A stretch of 11,709 nt of DNA from an uncultured Clostridia bacterium (GTDB lineage: Bacteria; Bacillota; Clostridia; Christensenellales; Borkfalkiaceae), in the NCBI GenBank assembly GCA_947174175.1, contig CAMWHW010000008.1, positions 1 to 11,709 on the forward strand, read 5' to 3'. The notes beneath the pieces are model-generated. The model was not told where the DNA came from, made no database searches, and was given only the letters and a program-made list of their open reading frames with translations. Both the position numbers and the translations under genes were made by a program. Shown one piece after another: positions 1-5,968 of this stretch; within the stretch, counting starts at the first letter, position 1, and the number at the start of each line of letters is the position of its first letter.

Positions 1-642
1 CTTTCGCACGACGAACCCTGGCTTGACGAAGCGAGAAGGTATTTCATAAACATAGTCGGCAAATACGGCGCGCCCGTTCAGGGAATATTGAAAAAAGCTT
101 CCGCGCTGAAAATAAACGCAATCTGCCCCCTCCACGGTCCCGTGCTGAAAGAGAACCTGGGATATTATATAGGCAAGTACGACGTGTGGAGTTCCTACAC
201 TCCCGAAGAGGACGGCGTGCTGATTGCGTACGCTTCGGTGTACGGCAACACCGCCTCCGCCGCAAAAAAGCTTGCGGATGAGTTGCAGGCGCGCGGCGTT
301 AAAGCAGAAGTTGCCGATTTGAACCGCTGCGATTCGGCGCAGGCTGTTGCTGACGCGTTTAAATACTCCAAGCTGGTTATGGCGAGCATTACTTACGACG
401 GCAACGTTATGCCATGCGCTGACGCGTTTATAAACAAGCTGAAAGTAAAGAATTACTGCAACCGCACGGTCGGCTTTATTCAGAACGGCAGCTGGGCGCC
501 CATTTCGGCCAAGCTTATGCGCACGGCTTTCGAAGGCTTTAAAAACTTATCCTTCTGCGAAACTGCGGTAACCGTAAATTCTGCGGTGGACGGCGAAGCG
601 CTTGCTCAAATTGAAGCGCTTGCGACAGAACTCGCAAAATAA
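1..642 (+). CDS. A-type flavodiiron protein (FprA family), 3' part
   Basis: Flavodiiron proteins reduce O2 to water and/or NO to N2O in the cytoplasm of anaerobes, using a di-iron site in a beta-lactamase-like domain and an FMN in a flavodoxin-like domain. The frame is open from base 1, so the 5' end lies outside the window; 213 residues are visible. The first ~60 are the end of the di-iron domain, with the CPLHGPV motif (visible residues 42-48) whose His is a late iron ligand in this family. The flavodoxin domain follows: VLIAYASVYGNT is the FMN phosphate loop (YASVYGNT, residues 77-84), and the NGSWAP segment corresponds to the second flavin loop. No rubredoxin or flavin reductase domain follows, so this is the simple class that takes electrons from a separate rubredoxin. 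A TTG at base 88 is inside the conserved domain and is not a start. The gene converges on the ABC permease gene. Confidence 0.93.
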   Translation, partial: LSHDEPWLDEARRYFINIVGKYGAPVQGILKKASALKINAICPLHGPVLKENLGYYIGKYDVWSSYTPEEDGVLIAYASVYGNTASAAKKLADELQARGVKAEVADLNRCDSAQAVADAFKYSKLVMASITYDGNVMPCADAFINKLKVKNYCNRTVGFIQNGSWAPISAKLMRTAFEGFKNLSFCETAVTVNSAVDGEALAQIEALATELAK

Positions 643-662
643 ATCAATAAGACGAAATTAAG

Positions 663-694
663 CGGGGGGCGGACTTTTAAAAGTCCGCCCCCCG
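663..694. terminator. Perfect palindromic bidirectional terminator
   Basis: A 32-bp perfect inverted repeat with 16-bp arms (CGGGGGGCGGACTTTT and its complement) sits 20 bp after the flavodiiron stop and 18 bp before the permease stop, between convergent genes. The central TTTTAAAA would form the loop and the top of the stem in RNA. Flanks are only moderately T-rich in either direction, but the GC-rich stem and the position argue for termination of both transcripts. Confidence 0.85.
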
Positions 695-712
695 TTACCA
701 TTTTATTCAAAG

Positions 713-2608
713 TTACTCTATTGCTTTAAGCGATTCGTTCATATCTATTTTTACTATTTTGCGGCGCAGAAGCAGCGTAACGAACGCGGTGAACGCCAGC
801 ACTACGAACGGCGCGATTAGCCACACGAACCAGGTTACGCCCGCCAGCGTGCCCATTCCCATAACGCCGAACACCGCCCATATCAGAAGCGCCGAAAGCG
901 GATAGCCCAAAAGTATGCCGACGACCGTATCGATATACACCTCGCGGTAGATATATCCCGCCACCTCTTTATCGTGATAGCCAAGAACCATCAGCGTTGC
1001 GATTTCGCGGTTGCGTTCGCTTATGTTGATATTGGTAAGCGTGTATATTACCACCGCAGTTAATAGCCCTGCGAAAACTACCACCACCGCGGCAACCGCC
1101 ATTACCGACGGCGAATTTATTCCGTGGAAAAGGCACAGATCGAGAAGCGCAAGCCCCGCAAGCACGAGCGCCGTCGAAAACGCAACTGCGACGACCGTCA
1201 TCAAAAAGCGGCTCATATATCTTAAAACGTTGCGCGTTGTAGACTTATATTTGAACGAAAGTAAATTCCAGATAAACGGTATGCGTTCCAGAAAGACCTT
1301 TTTGCCCGCTTTGGGAGCCTTGGGGCGCAGCAGGTTGGCAGGCTTGTCCGCCGTAAGTTTGCGCCCTGCCAGCACGGTTGAAACAAGCGTGACGAGCACT
1401 ATACCGAAGAATACCGCAAGATAGAACCACAGCGTTATTCTGGGCGTCATGGGCGGCATGGTGAACGAATAGTTGAACACCACGTACAGAAGGGTTGCAA
1501 CGCCCATTTCCACGAAGTACGCCCCCACTCCGCCTATGCCGCAGCCTATCATTGCAAACAGAACGTACTTGAAAATTATTCGCCACGAAGGATAGCCGAG
1601 AGTGCTGAGGCACGCAACCTGCGCGCGCTCCTCCTCGATAAGCCTGGTCATTGTGGAAAGCACGACGAGCGCCGTGACCAGCAGAAAGGCAATCATTAAA
1701 ACTATGCAGATGCCGCGCACCTTTGCACCGTACGACACCAGAGCGTTGAAGCTGTAATTGTCGTAAAGCGTGAGCGCGCGCACGCTTTCGTCCCCGCCCA
1801 GCATTTCACAGACGGCGCTCTGCTCCCCTTCCAGATATGACTTGTATTCTTTGCCGAACGCATTGAACACGCTGCGGTTATCAAAAGCCACGTACAAATC
1901 GCCCCTGGGGAGTATTGAAAGAGGCACGTCGGCATAGTCAAGATACAGAATATTATCGACCGTAATCAACTCGTTTACGGCGTTTATATTGTCGGGTATT
2001 TCCACGTCCTCGCCGTTTTTATAGCTCGGTTCGCCGTCAACGCCGAAGGTCAAAGGCGACAGCACAGTTTTGGTCACTACAATCGTCTTTTCCATAGTTG
2101 GAAGTTGTTCGGGTAAAGACAAAATTTCGTTAAAATTCAAAGTGATTTCTGTACCGAGTGGCACGCCCTTAATTTTATTGTCGCCCTCTTCGGCGTAGGC
2201 GGCATACGCGATACCAGACATTCCACCGTCAAAGCTTGCACGCACGGTTTGCTTGTTGACCGTCTGGTCCCCATCGAAAAAGTACAGACGGACAAGCTGT
2301 GTTTGGTCACCAATTTTCAAATCGACGTCCAAAGACATTCCTGCGTTGACGTTGTCTTCGCCGTATCTCGCCTTTACCAGGTCTATTTCATCCTGCGAAA
2401 AGCCCTCCGCCTTTCTGCTCTTTATTATCAGATCACTGACGTTCTGCGCGCGGTAATAGTCGGTAAGCGAATAATTGATTTTGTCCACCGCACTGCCTAT
2501 GCCCGCAATAAAACCGACGCTGATGACCACCATAAAGATTATGGAAAGAAGGCGTGTAAAGTGCTTTTTAAAGACGCGGAGCAGCGTTTTTAAATAAGTT
2601 TTCACCAC
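713..2608 (-). CDS. FtsX/MacB-type ABC transporter permease
   Basis: This 631-aa integral membrane protein is the partner of the ATPase encoded just upstream. Such permeases usually act as mechanotransmission exporters or peptide/lipid pumps; the substrate is unknown here. It has a TM at about 20-40, an extracytoplasmic domain of about 41-297, then TMs near 299-320, 346-372 and 392-415. A second unit has TMs near 468-492, 502-525, 558-580 and 594-615. The FtsX-type motif occurs twice: ERAQVACLSTLGY in the first unit and RNREIATLMVLGY in the second. The second unit has only about 10 residues where its extracytoplasmic domain would be. The start lies in GTGGTGA: the first GTG is at 2608, and a second GTG at 2605 overlaps the ATPase TGA by 4 bp. 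A GAGGAG site at 2614-2619 fits both, so translation is probably coupled. Confidence 0.9.
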   Translation of the reverse strand: MVKTYLKTLLRVFKKHFTRLLSIIFMVVISVGFIAGIGSAVDKINYSLTDYYRAQNVSDLIIKSRKAEGFSQDEIDLVKARYGEDNVNAGMSLDVDLKIGDQTQLVRLYFFDGDQTVNKQTVRASFDGGMSGIAYAAYAEEGDNKIKGVPLGTEITLNFNEILSLPEQLPTMEKTIVVTKTVLSPLTFGVDGEPSYKNGEDVEIPDNINAVNELITVDNILYLDYADVPLSILPRGDLYVAFDNRSVFNAFGKEYKSYLEGEQSAVCEMLGGDESVRALTLYDNYSFNALVSYGAKVRGICIVLMIAFLLVTALVVLSTMTRLIEEERAQVACLSTLGYPSWRIIFKYVLFAMIGCGIGGVGAYFVEMGVATLLYVVFNYSFTMPPMTPRITLWFYLAVFFGIVLVTLVSTVLAGRKLTADKPANLLRPKAPKAGKKVFLERIPFIWNLLSFKYKSTTRNVLRYMSRFLMTVVAVAFSTALVLAGLALLDLCLFHGINSPSVMAVAAVVVVFAGLLTAVVIYTLTNINISERNREIATLMVLGYHDKEVAGYIYREVYIDTVVGILLGYPLSALLIWAVFGVMGMGTLAGVTWFVWLIAPFVVLAFTAFVTLLLRRKIVKIDMNESLKAIE

Positions 2609-3303
2609 TCAATCTCCTCAATCGGTCTGGGGTTGGGGTTGATTTCCATTTTTTCTATGCGGCCGCTCTTTATGTACAGCACCTTGTCCGCCATATCTTT
2701 CAGCGCGGCGTTGTGCGTAACTATGATTACGGGCTTTTTCTGCTGCTTGGAAACGTCGTGCAAAAGCTTTAAAACGTGCTTGCCCGTAAGGTAGTCAAGC
2801 GCGCCCGTGGGCTCGTCGCAGAGCAGTAATTTGGGGTTTTTAGCCATTGCGCGCGCAATGGAAACGCGCTGTTGCTCGCCGCCCGAAAGCTGTGCGGGGA
2901 AGTTGTTCAGCCTTTCGCCCAATCCCACTTCGGTGAGTACGGTTTTGGGGTCGAGGGCGTTTTTGCAGATCTCCACCGCTATTTCCACGTTTTCCAGCGC
3001 GGTGAGATTGGGCATAAGGTTGTAGAACTGAAAGACGAAACCGACGTCGTTGCGGCGGTAGTCGGTAAGTCCGCGCTTATTAAGCTTGGTCACGTCCTTT
3101 CCGTCAAGCACTATTTCGCCCGAGGTCGCGCCGTCCATACCGCCCAAAAGGTTTAAAAGCGTGGTCTTGCCCGCACCGGAAGAACCGAGCACGACAGTGA
3201 ATTCACCGTCTTCCAAATCAAACGATACGTCCTTTAAAGCCTCCACCTCGATTTCACCCGTGCGGTAGCACTTGCTGACGTTTTTAAGCGACAAATAACT
3301 CAT
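2602..3303 (-). CDS. ABC transporter ATP-binding protein (LolD/MacB/YknY type)
   Basis: This 233-aa cytoplasmic ATPase powers the adjacent FtsX-type permease. All catalytic elements are present: Walker [10 protein letters not shown] (residues 40-48), Q-loop Gln92, signature LSGGEQQRV (139-147), Walker [13 protein letters not shown] (159-170) and switch His197 in VTHN. The GEQQR signature and EPTGALD Walker B are typical of the MacB/LolD/BceA group. Length is normal for the family. ATG at 3303 is the only good start, because an in-frame TAA lies 12 nt upstream. There is no Shine-Dalgarno sequence in that gap. A promoter at 3310-3338 would start the RNA at or next to the ATG. The stop overlaps the permease start. 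Confidence 0.95.
   Translation of the reverse strand: MSYLSLKNVSKCYRTGEIEVEALKDVSFDLEDGEFTVVLGSSGAGKTTLLNLLGGMDGATSGEIVLDGKDVTKLNKRGLTDYRRNDVGFVFQFYNLMPNLTALENVEIAVEICKNALDPKTVLTEVGLGERLNNFPAQLSGGEQQRVSIARAMAKNPKLLLCDEPTGALDYLTGKHVLKLLHDVSKQQKKPVIIVTHNAALKDMADKVLYIKSGRIEKMEINPNPRPIEEIEW
2614..2619 (-). promoter_or_regulatory. Ribosome binding site GAGGAG of the permease gene
   Basis: GAGGAG lies inside the last codons of the ATPase gene, 5 nt before the GTG at 2608 and 8 nt before the GTG at 2605. Spacing does not settle which GTG is used. Confidence 0.6.
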
Positions 3304-3309
3304 AAATTT

Positions 3310-3338
3310 ATTTTATCACACCGCAAGGGCAAACGCAA
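3310..3338 (-). promoter_or_regulatory. Promoter of the ABC operon, predicting a leaderless mRNA
   Basis: On the - strand TTGCGT (3333-3338) and TAAAAT (3310-3315) are separated by exactly 17 bp. The -10 matches TATAAT at 5 of 6 positions and the -35 matches TTGACA at 3 of 6. Six bases separate the -10 from the ATG, so initiation at the usual distance falls on the A of the start codon. This agrees with the absence of a ribosome binding site. Confidence 0.5.
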
Positions 3339-3340
3339 GG
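3322..3340 (-). repeat. Direct repeat CCTTGCG x2 over the promoter, possible operator
   Basis: The 7-mer CCTTGCG (- strand) occurs at 3334-3340 and 3322-3328, a 12-bp period close to one helical turn. The copies cover the -35 hexamer and the spacer of the ABC promoter. The HTH regulator gene ends 37 bp away, which makes an operator possible, but two short repeats can arise by chance. Confidence 0.3.
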
Positions 3341-3376
3341 CACATATGCGCAACCGTGAAAATATTCATTATATTT

Positions 3377-3718
3377 TCATCGTTCGTGGAAAACTTTATA
3401 TAAAAGAGAGCACGCGGCGGCAGACTTTATATCGCTGGAATCCGCAAGAAATTTAAGCGAATATTTTATAAGCGTGACGTTTTCCCGCGTGAGAATATGC
3501 CTTTCGAAACTGAAACACGCGTTAAGCTCCACTCCGCCGCCCTTCCCCGTGTAAGTAAAGATGGGAAAATGGTATTGCAGGTCGGCTATATCGCGCTTGA
3601 CGGTATGTATGCACACGCCCAGTTCGCTTGAAATATTGCTTATCGTAATTCTTCCGCCGCGCAAAAGCAGATTAAGCAACTCTATTTGTCTGTCGTATTT
3701 TTTACTCATTTTAATCAC
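3377..3718 (-). CDS. Short HTH (HTH_11/DeoR-like) transcriptional regulator
   Basis: A 113-aa protein with an N-terminal winged helix-turn-helix of the type found at the start of WYL and DeoR regulators. Visible hallmarks are RQIELLNLLLRGGRITISNI, the recognition region GVCIHTVKRDIADLQ, and the wing GKGGGVEL. WYL-family proteins are usually about 300 aa. Here only about 45 residues follow the wing and no WYL motif is present, so this is either a natural stand-alone HTH protein or a 3'-truncated remnant. Starts are GTG at 3718 or ATG at 3709 (MSKKYDRQ); neither has a clear Shine-Dalgarno sequence, and the ATG fits the domain start better. It lies 38 bp after the 257-aa gene and 73 bp before the ABC ATPase on the same strand, so it may control either the cluster upstream or the transporter. 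Confidence 0.75.
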   Translation of the reverse strand: MIKMSKKYDRQIELLNLLLRGGRITISNISSELGVCIHTVKRDIADLQYHFPIFTYTGKGGGVELNACFSFERHILTRENVTLIKYSLKFLADSSDIKSAAACSLLYKVFHER

Positions 3719-3756
3719 ATACGTAAGTAACCGTTAAAGAAACCTGATACCGAATT

Positions 3757-4530
3757 TTAAAAACGTGCCTGACCGCCGTAAGGATTGATTAAATCGTTAT
3801 TATAGATATTCAGAAGCTGAATCCGGCTTTCGAATAACCGCGTCGGCACGTCCAGTCTTCTGTAATTGTTACTGTTGTTAGTAATGTCTCCGAAAAGTAC
3901 GATTCCGTTTTGCTCGCAGCTCAATCCGATCTCCATATGCCCGTATTTGTTTACCAGGTACAAGTCCCTTTGAAGAGCTTCCATGTCATCCTCGTTAAGG
4001 GCACGAAAGTTAAAATTGTTGTTATGCCTGTATATTTCGGCACAGCGGCCCTCACACAATTGACTTAACGAAACTGAAAATCGGTTTTCCGTTCCGGCAT
4101 AAATATGACTGCATAAACCTGCGGCCGGAAGCTTTATTAAATCTTTGAATTGCGATATCACCCGATATCCCCAACACAAACTGTCAACGTCAAGATGAGC
4201 CAAAATATGATAGCCCCCGATTATTACGTGCACAAACGTACACGTATCGACGGCGCGCGTTGCCACTTGGTTGAATTCGGTTCCCGCAGCTATGCTTTGA
4301 TCGATAACGTTATTTTTATACAACTTGACCAGCATCAAACGACCTGCACGCGAATCGAATATCCCTACGGTGTTCCAACCAAGCTGCATACAACCGCCGC
4401 CTAAATTTTCATTATGATCAAATCTGTTTTGCCAGGTAAACAAGGAAATGATTTCTGCGCCGCGCGCATCACATATCAGCCTGTTGCCTGCGTACCTGGC
4501 ATAGCCGTTAAGTCCTTTAAGTCTTTGCAT
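3757..4530 (-). CDS. Hypothetical protein with possible CNF1/CheD/NTAN1-like deamidase motif
   Basis: A 257-aa soluble protein with no signal peptide or TM segment; I do not recognise the family with confidence. The most suggestive part is residues 95-116: DTCTFVHVI, a short turn, then ILAHLDVD. This gives Cys97 at the end of one strand and His112 on the next, 15 residues apart. In CNF1 the catalytic pair Cys866/His881 has the same spacing, and the N-terminal Asn amidohydrolase NTAN1 has, as I recall it, a comparable TTCHLVVL...LTHCD pattern. A glutamine/asparagine deamidase-type fold is therefore a hypothesis, not an assignment. The N-terminus has a Gly-rich GGGCMQLGW segment. Start ATG 4530 has a good AAGGAG site overlapping the TAA of the preceding gene. 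It is the last of the four tightly spaced DUF2589-cluster genes. Confidence 0.55.
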   Translation of the reverse strand: MQRLKGLNGYARYAGNRLICDARGAEIISLFTWQNRFDHNENLGGGCMQLGWNTVGIFDSRAGRLMLVKLYKNNVIDQSIAAGTEFNQVATRAVDTCTFVHVIIGGYHILAHLDVDSLCWGYRVISQFKDLIKLPAAGLCSHIYAGTENRFSVSLSQLCEGRCAEIYRHNNNFNFRALNEDDMEALQRDLYLVNKYGHMEIGLSCEQNGIVLFGDITNNSNNYRRLDVPTRLFESRIQLLNIYNNDLINPYGGQARF

Positions 4531-4538
4531 TTATATTT

Positions 4539-4544
4539 CTCCTT
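4539..4544 (-). promoter_or_regulatory. Ribosome binding site AAGGAG overlapping the upstream stop codon
   Basis: AAGGAG starts within the TAA stop of the 180-aa gene (4543-4545) and lies 8 nt before ATG 4530. A ribosome terminating upstream would stand on this site, so the two genes are probably translationally coupled. Confidence 0.75.
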
Positions 4545-5085
4545 AACAATTTTTAACGCCCGCCTGGGGAAGGACGGAATCGAATACCGCTCTCAGATTA
4601 AATATCCCCACTATACCGACGAGCTGGGCGTAGTAAGGCTTTAAAGCCTCCGTCGAGCGCGCTATGGATATCATCGTATCAACGGCGTTTACCCCTTGCG
4701 GGATATCGCCGTTGTATGTGATTATTTGCGCTGCAAGCTGACGGCAGGCGTCCGCACACTCGGTGAACGTTTTATCGTATTTTTCAAGATAGTTCCTGAC
4801 TTTTTGCTGTACGCGCTCCACGCAGCCCACTGCGAATAAATCGCGTTGCTTGCGCGGACTTTGCGCCGTTTGTCCCTTTCCGTCATAAGAAATCAGTTTT
4901 TGCAGTTCCACCGCCACGTCGGAAGAGACAGGCAGTCTCTGTCCGTCGGCAAGCTCCTGCAACGAATTTAGATAAATTTCCGCCGAGCGTGCGTACATTC
5001 CCACCGCGTTTTTAAGCTGCGGCGTAAGTTTTGAAATTTCGCCGAGCTTTGAATTTAATTGCAAGTACACCGCAAAGTTGAGCAT
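4543..5085 (-). CDS. Hypothetical all-helical protein of the DUF2589 cluster
   Basis: A 180-aa protein not recognised as a known family. It lacks a signal peptide, TM segments and enzyme motifs. Its composition predicts mostly helices: a first amphipathic segment (about 1-47, LQLNSKLGEISKLTPQLKNA), a polar stretch with LISYDGKGQTAQSPRKQRD (about 65-82), and longer helices in the second half (VERVQQKVRNYLEKYDKTF, then ADACRQLAAQII). The C-terminus is hydrophobic (YYAQLVGIVGIFNLRAVFDS). The ATG follows the TAA of the 286-aa gene with no gap (TAAATG) and has no Shine-Dalgarno sequence, so it almost certainly depends on reinitiation after that gene. This suggests the two proteins are needed in related amounts, perhaps in one complex; that is inference. 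Confidence 0.7.
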   Translation of the reverse strand: MLNFAVYLQLNSKLGEISKLTPQLKNAVGMYARSAEIYLNSLQELADGQRLPVSSDVAVELQKLISYDGKGQTAQSPRKQRDLFAVGCVERVQQKVRNYLEKYDKTFTECADACRQLAAQIITYNGDIPQGVNAVDTMISIARSTEALKPYYAQLVGIVGIFNLRAVFDSVLPQAGVKNC

Positions 5086-5946
5086 TTACGACAGCGAGAG
5101 ATAACGCTTTTCGCGTCCGTTCTCCCCCTCCTCGACTATGAGCGACAAATCCTGCTCCTTGACTTTAAGCTTGATATGCATTAAGCAGTCCTTGGTCGCG
5201 TACTCGTTCATCTGAACGGTGTTTACGTCCACCTGAACCGCAGCGTTGGAGTGCATAATATTTTTGAACTCGAAGAACATAAGATTGCCGATGTACTTTG
5301 CCGCGGAAATTACGGCGTCGTCATCCCCGAAGGGACACGTTTCCTTTTTATAAGTTGAAACGTCGCGCCGTATCTCCCTTTCGAGACAACGTATAAATTC
5401 GTCCGATAAATCGAGAATTTTTACGAGGTCGTAGTTATACGTATCCAGATAGCTTTTGATATCGGCAACCATCCTTTCGGTGATTTCCTTTGCCGACAGA
5501 GCAAACTCTTCCAGTTGTCCGTCCGTGAAAGACGCGTTGTATTTCGTCGGAGCGTTCTTTTTCTTTTCCTCGCCGCCGTTGGTTTCAACGCGCATTTGCT
5601 CGCGCGAGCGGCTTTCCTCCGCCTCCTTCGCTCTTTCCGCCTCCCTGCTCTTTACGTAGGAATACTTGTAATTGCGGACGAGTAAAACGGGGAGTTTGGT
5701 TTTTATAACGCTGAAAAGCTCTTCCTTCTGCCCCTCGAATTCGTCCGAACTTTTGGTAATGCCTACTATCATTACGGGAACGTCAACCTCGGCGCTCTCG
5801 ATTATGTAGTGGGGAATGGGCATATTTTTGACGAACGGATCGGCGTGATACAGTTCGCTGGTGCTTGCCGCATACGCGTCCGCATTGGTGCGTGCCGTCG
5901 CGACGTCGGAAATAATCTGACCTATAAAAGTGGAAAGTTCTACCAT
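5086..5946 (-). CDS. DUF2589-like protein with helical insertion
   Basis: A 286-aa soluble protein. Its N-terminal helix (FIGQIISDVATARTNAD) is followed by DPFVKNMPIPHYIIESAEVD (residues 36-55). This parallels the DUF2589 signature of the upstream gene, VPLLTIVPIPFIRVASTDIE: both have P-I-P, aromatic/hydrophobic residues, then A/S-x-[VI]-[DE]. Its end (residues ~252-286, MHIKLKVKEQDLSLIV) likewise resembles the closing strand of the DUF2589 protein (LNIKIHAVQDDVPVGM). Between them sit a highly charged Glu/Lys/Arg segment (about 99-131, likely coiled coil or disordered) and helices. I infer a DUF2589-type beta domain split by a helical insertion. No enzyme motif is seen. ATG 5946 has an AAAGGCGG site 6 nt upstream (one mismatch to AAAGGAGG). 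Its gap to the DUF2589 gene is 22 bp. Confidence 0.65.
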   Translation of the reverse strand: MVELSTFIGQIISDVATARTNADAYAASTSELYHADPFVKNMPIPHYIIESAEVDVPVMIVGITKSSDEFEGQKEELFSVIKTKLPVLLVRNYKYSYVKSREAERAKEAEESRSREQMRVETNGGEEKKKNAPTKYNASFTDGQLEEFALSAKEITERMVADIKSYLDTYNYDLVKILDLSDEFIRCLEREIRRDVSTYKKETCPFGDDDAVISAAKYIGNLMFFEFKNIMHSNAAVQVDVNTVQMNEYATKDCLMHIKLKVKEQDLSLIVEEGENGREKRYLSLS

Positions 5947-5968
5947 AATTTACCGCCTTTGATTTTCG

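Noticed and set aside
88..90. TTG start for a 184-aa + strand protein
   Set aside because: The frame is open to base 1 and encodes flavodiiron sequence before it, so TTG is internal.
1011..1424. 137-aa + strand open frame
   Set aside because: It is antisense to the permease gene, low-complexity Thr/Ala/Ser-rich, with no homology that I recognise.
3316..3369. 17-aa hydrophobic mini-ORF (MNIFTVAHMCLAFALAV) between the HTH and ATPase genes
   Set aside because: No ribosome site, and it runs through the predicted ATPase promoter; its length is within chance expectation.
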